The notes: a model not told the origin generated them from the letters alone. A stretch of DNA of 64,000 nt from Cytidiella melzeri (GCA_022592445.1 JABYQR010000047.1:124001-188000); one strand, 5' to 3'. Numbered from the stretch's first letter, positions 43,771-56,271 are shown. A program made the numbers and translations.

Positions 43771-46700
43771 TTAGTCCCAATCTATGGAGATACCAGCCGG
43801 GCCAGTGCTCGCAACACCAATACCGCGTTGAGCTTCGCGTTGAAGCCACTTGAGAGCACGTTTGTCGTCTCGCAGGTAAGGCTCAAGGACTTCAAGGCAG
43901 CGCTTGTTATGATCCTAGCAGAGACATGGTTTATGTCAGCCGAATCATACGGGACAAAGCTTGTCGAGCATACCTTCAACCATTGGCGTTCCTCCTTCGT
44001 AAGCATGGCATCCTTGACCATCTTCGTCTGTATTGGCACACAGGTAAGCCGTTCAAAGCCCAACCAGATGTCACCATTGAATTCGCCCTTGGTCTGCACA
44101 CGTTGACGTCAGCTCAGCAAGACTGGCATAACACGAGTTTGACTACATACCCTGACCCGCCTGACCAGCAATGCAGATTCGATGCGCATACCCCAGTGAC
44201 CTTCCTTATCTGTTGACATCAACATTAGTCTTAGTATGAACTATGAGAAGCAGTGACGGTGAAGTAAGAACATACAGAATCCTGGTTCATTGGTGATGAC
44301 ATGACCAGGCTCCAGCGGAACGCTGCTGCTGAATCCATGAGGACCCTCGTGCACGTTGAGGAATGAGCCAAAGCCGTGCCCAGTACCGTGCTGGAAAGAT
44401 AGGCAGAAATTAGATGCTATACTACTGACAATAAGGTGCAAGAGACTCACTAGGTAGTTAAGACCGTCTTGCCATAGTGCCTTGCGAGCCAGAACATCTA
44501 GCTGTGCCCCAGTGGTGCCTTCAGGGAAAACGGCGCTATCGATAGCGATCTAAGAGTAGTATGAGCACGTCGGCACTTTGATGAGACAGAACAGAGATCG
44601 ATGTACGTACATGGCCCTGTAGCACCCTGGTGAATGCTTCACATTGATCAGATGTAGGTCGCCCAAAATGAACGGTTCTAGTCGTATCACAAGTTCCATC
44701 ACGGTATTGACCTCCCGAGTCACTGTAATCATAGATTAACAATGAGAACGCTAACACAGGTGAAACGGGGACGACTCACTTCAAGTAGGGCTCGTTTCGG
44801 CTCAGCATCACTTCGTCCGCCTTGCGAGGAACATAGTGAGGCAATGCTATTTCAAACGAGTCAATACACCCGGTCGACAATACAGTCGCGGCAGATGGAC
44901 TCACCAGCGTTTTTGCCTGTTGCCGAGATGTTCTCGTACGCGAGTCCCACGTAGTTCTTGCCTTGCCGTCGGAATTCCGTGAGCCGCCATGCGGCCTCGT
45001 ACTCCGTGATGTTGTAACCCTGACTCATCTTGTACTCGAGCCAGGCAAGCCATTTCACGTACGCAACTCCATCGCGAATGTACGCAGCCCTCATACCCGC
45101 AATCTCAGCATCGTTCTTGATAGCCTTCCATTCTTCCATTACGGATGGAAGAACAGTGTAATGGATACTGGTGAGCATAAGAGAGATGGCGTAGGAAGTT
45201 TGCGGTGAGATGATGACCTACGAAATGATCATCAGTCGGTCACCATGCAGAGCAATGTGAAAGCGGGCTTACTTTGCCAGGACCCCATTCCTTCTTGCGC
45301 AGGAATGTCCAGATATCGTTATAGCTGCGATGAGTGACATTGATGGAAGTTAGGTAATCCTCGACTTCTGAGGTAATCTTCTCCGGCTCGATGAACAAAA
45401 TAGCGAGCTCAGATGAAACGAAGAGGTACGAATGGAAGACGGGATTAAACGGAATATCGTCTCCACGCAGATTGAGCAGCCAGGCTACAGAGCGAGGTTA
45501 GTGGGATATCGACGAGGCGCTACAACGAAGCTGCGTACCAACTGCTGCGAGATTCGAGACGAGGATAGCTTCCTGAATCTGACTCGGCTTGGGAGAGCTC
45601 TTGGAGTAACTCGGCACTGAAGCAGGCTGAGCCTTGATCCACGCCCGCAATTTGGAAATCTTGGCTCCTGCTTCCATCCCAGCCAGCTTCAGCGGCTGAA
45701 CGAAAACAGGCTCGCGAGACCGTGCCGGTTTGCTCTCCCAAATCAGGTCGACAAGGTTCTGCTGGGGATAGAAAAGTTTGCAGGACTTCTGCTGGAGGAG
45801 CGTGTTGAGCTGGGTGATTTTCTCGTACGAGAACATACGAGCGTCGGTGCCGACTCGACAATCTCTGGCTCGCTCCACAAGCCACTCGACCCAGTCCTTG
45901 GGCCCGTCGACAGAACCTGCCTGAACGACTTGCCAATTGCGGTCGAGCTCCCGCTTGGCTTGGACCCAATATCGAGAATCAGTCACCATATACGCGTTTG
46001 TACGGGACACAATAGCGAGGCCGGATGAACCTGTGAAACTGTGTATGGTTAGCACGAGATTTAGCAATTCAATGCGTTCCCGAACGTACCCAGATATCCA
46101 CTCTCGCCGCTTGTCGTTGATAGCGACATATTCAGACCCATGCGCATCTTCGCTCGGAATGAGGCTGTGCGAAAAGTCAGAACCATTATGGATGTCGAAA
46201 GTAAGCGACTTACTAATACTCAAGGTCGTGCTTGGCCATCAACTCCCTAAGCGCTTCCAGTCGCTCTGTCGTGTCGAATTTAGCAGCACCACGTGGGTCG
46301 ACGTCCTCGATCTTGCGCTGGAGAGACGAGCCGACGAGCGTACTCGATGACTCTGACGGGAACAATGTCGGCCGACCGCTATACTTGGTGTCGGCAGTGA
46401 TCCTGCTCTGGCCTGAAAACTTGCTCTGCTTACTGTTGGAGCTAGATTGGGTGATGTTCGACCTAAAGGTATTAGATCGAGTGGGATTGTTGCCGACACG
46501 GTCGGTGTAGCTTAGACCTTCGCTCTCGGGAGGATAATTGGTGTCCGCTCTATCATGACGAGAGCTGGAAGAGCCGCGGGAAAATTGGTAGTCGGGTGGA
46601 CGAGACTCTTGAGAGTCGTTCCGCGATCTGTCGTACATCTCCTCTACGGCAACCTCGCGTCGCACCTCCTTCTCCTTGTCCTTCTTTCCAAGGCCCCAAT

Positions 46701-47067
46701 TATAACCAGTGCCCCACTTCTTCGTTCCGGTTTTGGACAAGCTGCCAACCTTTGTAGCAGTGGTGTTCGCACGTCTGAGCGGAGGTCGGTGACCGTCCGC
46801 ACCAACCTCACGAGCTTCACGGACGCCTGGCACGATGGAGTAGTTTTCGCTGTCTGTGCTGAAGGAGAGTTTCTCGGCTTGTGAGGTGAGAGTTGCGGTA
46901 GGGGAGTAGGAGTTGGCTCGTTCTAGACGACCGATGCTCGATCGCTTCGAGTTGTACGACTCTGTGCCCTCCTTGTCGGTGTACGTAAGCCGTCTTGGTT
47001 TCTTCTTCGTGAAAGGCAAGCACAAAGGAGGAGGCGGAGGCGGAGGAGGGGGTGGTGGTGGTGCCAT
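43771..47067 (-). CDS. Xaa-Pro aminopeptidase (aminopeptidase P, M24B)
   Basis: Metallopeptidase releasing N-terminal residues before proline. The last in-frame ATG before the frame's 5' limit is at 47067 (good context GCCATGG); the open frame upstream to 47214 lacks an ATG. Order: poly-Pro start [19 protein letters not shown], about 230 residues of Ser/Thr/Arg/Asp-rich disorder, then [20 protein letters not shown] opening the creatinase-N domain. [21 protein letters not shown] and a second creatinase-like domain follow. The M24 domain keeps all metal ligands: [20 protein letters not shown] (two Asp), [19 protein letters not shown] (His), NEPGF (Glu) and GMRIES (Glu). The last exon encodes [19 protein letters not shown] and ends SIDWD, with the stop at 43771. 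Many exons. The N-terminal extension is unusual, because relatives normally begin near DTTERL. Confidence 0.9.
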
Positions 47068-49450
47068 GGCTGTAGTGAGGTAGGGGAAGTGACCTGCAAC
47101 ACTGAGACTCTGAGTGCAGATAGGCACTTGCACACGAGGCCTTTGAGAGTGAGCGGATGGCAGAGCCGGAGAGACACGACCAGGCTGCCTAGAAATTTCG
47201 CGGGTTGCTGCCACGTTTCTGCCTGATTCGGTATACGAGCCTGCCCTAAATACCTAGAGCAGCCGAATTAGCGCAGCTTTGGCCAGCGTCTCCAAGGCGC
47301 CTACTGAGCGTATCTTGATCCGTGCCGTCTGCGCTCGACTGCGCTGGGGATTGCGTGTGGAAACTCGTTATTAATGAATGAATTCGTGATTTGCCTTGCA
47401 AGGGTTCCGGTGGCCATGGGTGCGCACAGAAGCCAAGGGGCAGTCCCGAGTCAGTCTCCCTGGCCAAACCGGGGTGATCAGCTCTCAAGGGTCTGACGGC
47501 GTGGCTCAGAGATCTGAATATGTCTGAAAGCCCGAGTCAGCGAGGCGACTGTCCAGAGTTCTCTTCAGAACACCCCTACATGCGTCGGACAGCCAAACGA
47601 CGCAAAACAAGCGGACAGATGGTAGTATCAGCTGGTACAAGAGCGCAGAAATATGTCAGTGTACGTCGTACCTGCACTTTGCCATCGTCCTCCATGGGCA
47701 CGCGTATGGCAGAGTCCCAGGCCGAGATGAAAGTCGATTATCCACAGACGTGTAGTCGATGACGCAAAGCGGAAGGAAAAGCTCTGTCGTAGCAGACAGC
47801 TCGCGTGCAGCATTGGAGCAGTATTCGCCGTCGTGGACTACTGTGTCCACCGCTATCGATCAGGCCAGACTTCATGTTCGCTCCGGTGTCCACATATTCA
47901 TTGTTCGGCCAACTACGTCCCGCGAAAGCAAGGTTCGTCGGAAGTTCATAGAAAAGTCATAGGTCGCCAAAGTGCCGAGGCAAACGGCGGCTTTGTTCGC
48001 ACAGGTGTGGGAGCTTGCCCAGTACTATGGTACTAGTAGATAGCATGATTTCAAGGGCGAGGCCCCGAAAAAATGGGACACGCGGGCAGTGCGTTGCAAG
48101 TAGTCGCCAGATGTTTGTAGCCAAGACATCTTCTAGCAGTAGAATCATAGCCGCGACGAAAAGGACATGTTGCGCAGCGCGCATGTGAGGTACGAGGTCC
48201 GCAGAGCTTGATCCAGTGGAACCGCTGAAACGAGTGAGCCGCAGCGTCAAGTTATGAAAAGCCCTGGAATATGCCTCCTAGCACTGGAAAAAACATATCA
48301 ATACGCAGCGCCGCACTTCTCTACAACTGTGTAGGCTTTGGTGGCGCTGGCAGACTTGAGAACACTCACAAATGGTTATGTTCGACGACACATATGTCTA
48401 GATTGGATGGAAGGGATTGTTCGTGAGTTTCTACCATCGGACTTAGAGTGTCATCACATACATCCTTGGAAGTGAAAAGAACCGTTATAGGCACCGCTAG
48501 GAATTTCATTTCTTCATCTGAAGGAAAAACGAAGCGACGGCATCGGCTGCCCAGCCCGAACGATATGAAAGCCCGCGTATGAGTTCTTTACCCAAAAGAT
48601 CAAGAATAGAGTACGAATTTAACTTGGAAGAAGGAAGCTCACCAAACATTGCCAGTGCGCAGAAGCATACGGCACTCACAGCCTTCGAAATCTGACTTGT
48701 CAAGTGATTACCGCAGTTAGCTGCCGGCCCTCCTTCAGCAAAAGAGAGGGTAAAGAGGGCCGCGTGTAGAAGATGAAGACAAAAACGTGCAAGCCCCTGA
48801 ACACAGAAAGTGAACTTGGGCGTCCGACTTTAAGAAATGTCATACCTTGAGCCCTATGAAGGCTCGGTTGGTTTGCTTGAGTGCATGCGATGAGAGCGTG
48901 CGTTATTTGATACCAGAGGAAGCAGACGTGGTATACCGGAGTGTGGCTGACCTCGGCACTGAGCAATTTGTGCTGTTCCATGAATACGTCGGCCCGCGGA
49001 AGCAAGAAGCACAACTCACCAGTGTAGATGAGCAGCTCAGGCCGCAGTGCACGTTAGGATAGATGCAGCAGAGAAAACGTTTTCTCTGCTTAGTTGATAT
49101 GCATATGTAGGCCAGTGGCATAGGATGCTTCATGTCCGCATATTATGCTTATGTGCTTCACATACAGCTTCAGAAAATAGAGTAAATCGTCAGATCAGTA
49201 TCCTTGAGAGCAGCAGCATTGCAACCCTTGCCTTTATTTCGTGGGACATGGCAGTCGACGCTACCAGGGGAGCTGGTGAAAGCTGAACGGTTCAAATTCA
49301 TTCCTTTGATCGCGCAAGTTCACAAAATGAACCGGACCATAGGGCGCTACCGTTGACAACTCTCGAGTGAAATTCTGGTCCCAGCGGCTTGAGAGTGTTC
49401 CTCATTCCCTTTCACTTCAGTGCTCAATCCGCCTGCGCCAGGACGTCAAC
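47068..49450. other. 2.4-kb region without a supported gene
   Basis: Several hydrophobic short ORFs on the minus strand (47957-48250, 48506-48703, 48700-49014) could be exons of a lost membrane protein, but I could not join them or recognise a family. The upstream frame of aminopeptidase P extends to 47214 without a start. A perfect palindrome lies at 49067-49090. Confidence 0.4.
49067..49090. repeat. Perfect 24-bp palindrome centred on ACGT
   Basis: AGCAGAGAAAAC is followed directly by its exact reverse complement, with no spacer. It could form a hairpin or bind a dimeric regulator. It lies ~360 bp before the GGC1 start codon. Confidence 0.9.
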
Positions 49451-50620
49451 ATGTCGCCGTCTGTCAGTGTGAAGGGTTCTGAATCTGGTACTGCCCGTGT
49501 ATTGGGCTCTGGGGTGTCAGGTACGCTTGTTTGCCAGCTCACGCGCTGTCAGTGCTCATGCACCTTGTGCAGGGATCGCTGAGCTGGTCGTGTTCCATCC
49601 TGTGGACACGATTGCAAAGCGTTTAATGAGCAACAAGGTATGTATTTTGGAATTCTTTACTATTGTCAGTGGCCTAAGCCATGTCACACAGGCGTCATCA
49701 GCTTCGCTCTCGTCAATCATTTTCAGGGAGCATGCCGCAGCTCCTCTTGGGCGTAGGCTGTTGTCTCTATTTCCTGGCCTCGGGTATGCGGCTGGATACA
49801 AGGTTACACAGCGTATTTATAAGTACGGTGGCCAGCCATACTTTAACGATTATATCACGACGCACTACAAGACTGAGTTCACAAACACCTTTGGGGAGCG
49901 CAAAGGAAAACTGATGACACAGGCTACGGCGGGCAGGTATGCATTTCCACTGCTCCTTTGTCGATTAGTACGACCTCAAACCGTGTGCTGTGAAGTCTGA
50001 CAGGTATTGGTGAAGTCGTTCTATTACCCCTGGACGCTCTCAAGATCAAGCGTCAGGTCAATCCCGAAGCGTTCCGCGGCCGTGGCGTCGTGCGGATATT
50101 CCTAGAGGAGGGTTCGACGCTGTACCGTGGATGGGGATGGACCATGGCTCGTAATGCGCCTGGTAGCTTCGCAGTGCGCTTTTACGCTTTTGTACCGCTC
50201 GATCTCCGTTGCTGATACGCTTGTTGGTAGCTATTCGGAGCTTCTGCGGTCACCAAAGACTACTTGTTCGGCCTTACTGACTACCACAAAGCAACTTGGT
50301 CGCAGAACTTTGTCGCGTCTATCGCTGGTGCTGTTGCGTCTATCACCGTGGCCGCGCCTTTAGACACCATAAAGACGCGCATTCAGAACGCAAATTTTGA
50401 GCAAAAGGTCAGCGGCGTGACTGTCGTGAAGGATCTGATCAAGAATGAGGGGGCAGGAGCTCTCTTCAAAGGGCTCACTCCAAAGGTGCGCATTATATCT
50501 GCGTGTATGTCGGCCTAGGATACTGACACATTGTCAAAGATTCTCGTGGTTGGGCCCAAGCTTGTGTTCAGCTACACGCTAGCGCAAAGCCTCATTCCTT
50601 GGTTTTCCAACTATGTCTAA
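49451..50620 (+). CDS. GGC1: Mitochondrial GTP/GDP carrier
   Basis: Inner-membrane antiporter importing GTP and exporting GDP (SLC25 family, yeast Ggc1/Yhm1), linked to mitochondrial iron homeostasis. Start MSPSVSVKGSESGTARVLGS at 49451. Exons then give GIAELVVFHPVDTIAKRLMS (first PxD motif, PVDT) and LFPGLGYAAGYKVTQRIYKY. They continue with GIGEVVLLPLDALKIKRQ (second motif, PLDA), STLYRGWGWTMARNAPGSF, SITVAAPLDTIKTRIQ (third motif, PLDT) and GALFKGLTPK. The end ILVVGPKLVFSYTLAQSLIP through FSNYV has its stop at 50618-50620. All three carrier repeats are present in order and length is normal (~310 residues). Introns are short, about 45-70 bp. The match to Ggc1 is closer than to any other carrier I know. 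Confidence 0.93.
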
Positions 50621-51107
50621 ATCCAGCATACTATGATTCATGCGGCTAACACTGTAGATGCTACAGATCTAGAAGCACAAGTTAAAAGTACTAATTTCTC
50701 CTCACATCCTCCGCTCATTATTGTACCTACTGTAGACAAGGGATATATTGTTTTACTGCTCTAATGCCACAGGGTATAAACTTGGACACACCTGCTCGTG
50801 TGGGCGGAAGCTGCAGTTATCAGAAAGTACTACTAGTAGCGCTCGTGTACTCGGCCTGCTGCATGCGGCAGTGTGTGTCAGCCTCGTAGTGTGTGTGTTA
50901 GGTCCTGACCTCTGCGTGTTGCTCTCGTCTATCCCCCTCTCCTTCTCTCCATCGTCTCCTTCCAGTGTGCTAGGACGCTTACAATCTCAAATCACTGGAG
51001 GGCATCGCTGCTCAAAGGCCCTGATTGCAGAGGAAACCGACGACACTGACTGGTAAGCTTGGGGTACCAGCAGAACGTCAACTCTCACTGGCACCCGCCG
51101 GATGCAT
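50621..51107. other. Intergenic; leader of the disordered-protein gene
   Basis: No gene seen. The Ser/Leu-rich ORF at 50748-51056 has no start context or domain, and the open reading upstream of the next gene is probably 5' leader. Confidence 0.4.
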
Positions 51108-54100
51108 ATGTCGACGAGGATAAACAAGAAACGCAAGGGTTGGGGGAATCATACAATCCGCGAGCGAACGGTTACTACGCTCACAGACGGCTCAGAGGGC
51201 TCGTTTACGGCCGCAGAGGAGCCGCACAGCAATCTTATTACGTCCTCTCCGTTTTCACCAACATCGTCGCCTGCCGGGCCCACTACTACCATTTCTCCCA
51301 GTTTCTCTATGGCTTCTAGCTTTCATTCTTTTTCATACGGCCAAACGCCTGGAGCTGTCGCTACGCCATCGACGTTTGGCCCATCCCCAGCACAGGCCCA
51401 CTTCGATTCTGCTCAGTCTTCAACACCTGGACAAAATGATCTGGCAATTCTTAATAAGCTGAAAGAGATGATAAAAAACAACCAGCACGATCGCTTCAAA
51501 CCTATTCCTCGTCCTGATGCCCTGGCAAGCGTATACCTTGGTCCTCACAGCGTCTCACATGTGCCTCCCCATCCTGAACAAATTCCTCATGATCGTCCTG
51601 TCCATGGTCAGAATGGTCAGAATGTACGCTCTGACTCTACTGCTAGTGGTAGTGATACTCGGAAAGCAGCGGCAGTAGGCAAATCGCAACCATCCACCAG
51701 TAATGTACGTGGAGTATTGTGATAAACCCATTCTGCGGAGCTCACTCTCCTCACAACAGAAAGCGAGTATTCCTTCCGGTCTTTCCCTGGAGGCCATCGA
51801 CTCTGCCAATAATTCTAGGGATATGGACCCTCCTGGTTTGAATACCCCGTTTGGTCACACCGACAGTTCTCACCGCACCCCACATCTCGAACATGGCCCC
51901 ATCGGGACTTCTGCAAAATCTGAATCTCGCGGCCTCAGTAGATCTGGCACCGAAAGGTCGATAGGCGAGATCTCACACTCCAAAGGTGGTCTTGACAGTA
52001 AAGACGACCTTCGAAGTTCTCGCGACACAGACTGGTCACACAGGGCTGCTGGCAGTACACAAGATGATTCCAGGGGTTCAAAGTATGGCCACTATAAATA
52101 TGGTGCGAATGGACGACCGAACGGAGAAACTCGCTACGGCAACAACGACAATAATCGGCCTGGTATGCGTTATCAGCGTGTTGACTATGACCGGGATAAA
52201 GATCGAGAGCGAGACCGTGAGCGTGATAGGGACTGGGAAAGAGACAGGGAGCGACTCAGGCGCTATGAACACACGGCTAGGTTCGACGACAGGCGCAACG
52301 ATGACAGGACTAGGCCGACAGATACTCGTCGTCCCCCACCTGAGCAGCGGAATTACGAACCTAAAACTAATGATCCTCTGCGTCATTGGGACTCTAAGTC
52401 GTCGACTGATTCTACTGTACCTCCTGCTGTGCGACCGCTTGATTCTCGCTCTACTGAAACCCGGCCTCCTCGCCCGTTGACGGAAGAACGCTCGTTCGAT
52501 GTTCGCGATGGCCGACCTCTCACGGAGGAGCGTGCGTTCGATGCACGAGTTCCTCGTCCTCTTGGGCAGGAACGATCGTTCGACAGCCGTGGCCCTCGGG
52601 CTTTGCCCGAGGAGCGGCCATTGGATTTGCGAGGTCTTCGTCCTTCTTTGAATGGCCGACAGCCAGTTAATCCATCTGACGAGGATCGTACCAGTAAGCC
52701 TGCTGCTGTTGACGAAAGCACACCACTCCCTCCAGCTTCAGTAACGGATCGACTATCTCGATCAGGTGACAAAGCTCGCACTCCACCAGCTTCTGGTAAA
52801 CCTGCTATAGAGGATCGCCGACCTGCAAATTATTCACCGCCGAATACTCGTTCATTGGATCAACGCTCGTCAGTCGACGATCGGAGAGCTCCAAGTCTTC
52901 CGCATACCCAAAATTCTCCAGCCAATGCTGTTTTTGATCGCAGGCCACCACCCCTAGTACCTTCAGATAATCAACGGCCACCGAACGCTGCAGCAAATTC
53001 GGAGCGCAGCGTGAGAGGTCCTGGCGATTATCCTGTAAGATCAACGCCTGCTTCTGCTACTGACAGGGCTGCAGAAACAAATACGACGCTTCGTCCTCCA
53101 CCATCGCAGGATGGGCGCAGTGGTCCGCCTCGCACGCAAGTGCCACTTGAGGAGAGGATAGGTCGTCCTGCCTCATTGCAGGAACGACTGAGCACTCGAC
53201 CTAGCGATGTGACCGCCGCTAGATCGGACGACAGAGGAACTCGCCATTCGCCAGCGAACGAGCAGCGCTCCTCCGCACATTCTCTACACGATCGTGAAAG
53301 TAGAACAGTTCCAGAACCTGTTGATACTATGAAGCCAACTAGTGACACTGCCTCAAGCAACACCACAATCAACGATACGCGTAACGCCAACTCTGATGCC
53401 AGCCGCGGTCCCATTAAACCTGTACGGAATGGACCACGCGCAATGACGGGGGCTCGCTACAGCACGGGCTCCTGGCGACCCACAACTTCCGAGAGTCTCG
53501 AGCAACCTCCCCGCCACACGCATCTTGATACTATCTCAATCCCTTCAACACGAGAAGATGCGGAGCCACCCTACAAGACTCGTGCAGCTACGATATCTCC
53601 TCGTCGTGCTGAGTATCGTCCCTCGGACCGCAGTAGCTATCCAGACAGATATGAGCGGGATGCATCCAGGGAGCGAAGACTAGACAGCATGGACGTGGAT
53701 GCGCCTCGATACGCAGAGCGCTTGCGAAGGGGTAACCGCCCCCCATCCCCACCACCCACAAATCGAGGTCCAAGGACATGGCCGCATACTGGAGAGCCAT
53801 ATTCATTACACCCCCAAGAACCGTCTGCTGCTCATGAAACGTACGGACGAGACTGGCATGGCGATGAGAGAGCAGATTACGATGAGTGGCAACGACGCAG
53901 TTGGGAACGCGAACGGCCTGTTGGTCAAGATCATGAATTTGATCGTGATCCTCGATACCTTGGACGCGACTCTACAGCTCTAGGCTGGGAGACGCGGGAA
54001 GCACGAGAACGCCGTCTTGCGAGTGGCTATGGTCCCGATGCACCTTCGGTCACCCATCCGTATGAGAATAGGGCTCAAGTGGCACGTCTCTACGAGAGCT

Positions 54101-54531
54101 ACCCTCCCGATGAACGCGACCGTTCATATGAACGCGCGCGTTATCCAGAACCTACCCCAGCTAGCACGGTAACAACCCGAGTTCGTCCGAGGAGCCCGAG
54201 CCCTGCACGTCGTGCAGGGATGGATGATCTGCAGCCGCCTTTGAAGCGTTCCAGAGACGATGCTTACGGCCCGTCGTATTATCCTCCCCCTCCTAGTCGC
54301 GACACTCCAAGGGATTATCCGCTACCGCCGCCTGCAACACCCATGTACTATGACGACGCACGTGCTGATCATCTGTCTGCTCCAGCGGCACCCGGTGGAC
54401 CCCACGAGAGGCGAGATCGCGCTTTCCAAGAAAGGGACTATTCTGGATACGATCATCGTGACACTGTACAGAGAACACCTGCGTACGTGCGAGACGAACG
54501 ACGATATGGGTTGCCTCCACCGAGGCCATAG
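51108..54531 (+). CDS. Long disordered Arg/Asp/Pro/Ser-rich protein
   Basis: Two exons. The first, from ATG 51108 (51102 is an in-frame alternative), encodes MSTRINKKRKGWGNHTIRER and a Ser/Pro stretch, then a short ordered part LAILNKLKEMIKNNQHDRFK. Donor AAT|GTACGT near 51702 and acceptor ACAACAG near 51755 keep the frame into KASIPSGLSLEAIDSANNSR. The rest (~920 residues) is low complexity: an RD/RE run (RDRERDRERDRDWERDRERL), a tandem decapeptide RPLTEERSFD / RPLTEERAFD / RPLGQERSFD / RALPEERPLD (about 52465-52630), then Pro/Arg-rich sequence ending RRYGLPPPRP. About 1,120 residues in all. The composition resembles RNA-processing or nuclear-speckle proteins, but no domain is recognised and function is unknown. 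Conserved-looking start and intact frame favour a real gene. Confidence 0.75.
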
Positions 54532-55157
54532 ATTACGTACACAGGGTGAGCGGCGTTGTTTTTTTTCGCCAACTACAATCGCTTACGCCAAAAGCTCCAT
54601 CTCAGGAAAGCAACCTGCTATATTCTACATGTTCTGTTTTTGCCCGACACATCATTCTTCGTCGTCTACGTTGACCGATCTAACGTTTTTCTCATCTTAC
54701 GTGCTAGTCTGTAGCCACTCTGTAGGAAGATGTATCTACTTGCGATGTACATGCGCTGAAAATTGTTCGTCCTGTGCTTTAAAGATATCTGCTTTACGTC
54801 GCCTGATTAGAGAGAGGCCTACTCCGCCAACTTGGAAGATGGTGGTGATAAACAGTGAGTGGGAGTATTGTGATCGGACCCCTTTTGCAAATCACCGTCC
54901 CGCCTCTTCCTTATCAATGTTTTGGTAGCGGAAAAGGTAAGAGAATATTGGACTACTCGTTGTACACATGACTTTCTACTTTCTGTGGTATTTCACGGGG
55001 AAACCGAATGTACCGAGGGCTAGCGGTGCATTTCTGGCTGTCATCACATCTGGAATTTTTTTTGGCCTGGATCTGCAAGCGGGAGTCCAGACAGTCCTGG
55101 ACTGTCCTGTCAAAGCAGTGCTGATCATTGGAAATCTGATCTATGAACATTGTAGAT

Positions 55158-55196
<39 letters not shown>

Positions 55197-55360
55197 GATC
55201 AGATAGTACATAGCATGTGATACCACCATCATTATGGCCACACATGATGTGATACTTGCACCTTATTGTGTTTGTTGTGGATGGCCCAACTAGCCCTTAA
55301 TTTTTGCAATTTACCTCTTGTTTTGATCTTTAAAACCTGGGGCTACAACCCAGTTGCAAT
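54532..55360. other. 3' flank and spacer to the retroelement
   Basis: 3' region of the disordered-protein gene, then AT-rich sequence with a GATA microsatellite; no gene seen. Confidence 0.5.
55157..55195. repeat. (GATA)n microsatellite, about nine units
   Basis: Repeated TAGA/GATA units, ending AGATAAGATC, about 165 bp outside the left LTR of the retroelement. Confidence 0.9.
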
Positions 55361-56015
55361 TGTAACAGTTAAGGTTACACTCACCAGATAAGTGTTTAAC
55401 TTGAGGGGGAGATAGAGAGATAGAGAGTAGAGTGTTGGTGAGAGTGAGTACTGGGGAGTACGAAGTAGTCCTTGATCAACAGAGTGGATAAGACTGAGGG
55501 GATATGCCCTCAGGAGTGCCCCTATATATACATGAAGGGGAGGACTCCAGGTACTACTCTAAGACCCCTAATACCTACATGAGTAAGCAAAGTAATCTAC
55601 CTTACTAAGCATGCCCTATGCCCTAGTGGTACCACTTCAATAATCAACCAATAGCAATTGTCCCCATGACCTGACCCCATGACCCAGTCCAAAGTCTAGA
55701 CTTTTCCAGAAGGTTCTAAGAACTATGACATCCTCTAATGGAATGTTCTATACTATGACATCATAGTTCCAGCATGTTCCACAAGGTTCCAGAGAGTTTT
55801 ATCATGTGATACACAGATAAGGAAAGGAGCGCATCAGTGCATCAATTGATAAGCGCTGAAATAAGCGCTGGAATAAGCGCCTGATAAGCACCAGATAAGC
55901 GTTGGTTAAGCGCCTAAATAGACGCCAGATAAGCGCTGGATAAGTGCCTAAATATTCCCAATAATACCGTTGCCTGGTAAGGCAAGTCTTGTAGAAACAA
56001 TGAAAATCTGTGACA
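55361..56015 (-). repeat. 3' LTR, 655 bp
   Basis: On the plus strand it runs from TGTAACAG to CTGTGACA, imperfect inverted ends with the usual TG...CA. It is directly flanked inside by TTACCA and the C-run, which on the coding strand is the polypurine tract. The first ~309 bp match the right LTR. TATATATAGG, read on the minus strand near 55528, could be its TATA box. ATAAGCGC-type repeats occur at 55850-55950. Confidence 0.85.
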
Positions 56016-56054
56016 TTACCACCCCCCCCCCCCCCCCCCCCCCCCTTCTTGCTT
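56016..56054 (-). other. Polypurine tract with a 24-nt G run
   Basis: On the minus strand GCAAGAAGG leads into a run of 24 G, then TGGTAA, directly before the 3' LTR. Plus-strand priming site for the element; the G run is probably expanded by slippage. Confidence 0.75.
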
Positions 56055-56271
56055 TGAGCTCCGTGCAAAGAGTTTTGAACAAACACCTTGGTCATTGAGT
56101 CCACTTTTTCACCATAGTCAAGAGGGTGCCTAAGCAGTTCCGAGTGACTCTAGCGGCTTCTACCGACGCCCCTGACGGAGTTCACACCTCATTGGCTGAT
56201 GGTAGTCTAGTCCGTACCCTCCTCAGTTACGTCATTGGATCGTGGATGATCCTTAGTGTGTTGTTTGTAAC

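Noticed and set aside
43316..43849. 177-codon minus-strand ORF with long Leu-Ser runs
   Set aside because: Its core is the GA microsatellite, and it overlaps the real end of the aminopeptidase gene in another frame.
47067..47214. Extension of aminopeptidase P upstream to 47214
   Set aside because: The frame there opens with GTG, not ATG; the first ATG is at 47067.
49451..50620. Alternative call as a general SLC25 carrier (citrate or phosphate)
   Set aside because: FHPVDTIAKRLMS, GLGYAAGYKV and RGWGWTMARNAPGSF fit Ggc1/Yhm1 specifically.
51986..54928. Secondary plus-strand ORFs inside the disordered-protein gene (51986-52480, 54260-54928)
   Set aside because: Other-frame shadows of a biased-composition gene; the long frame explains the region.
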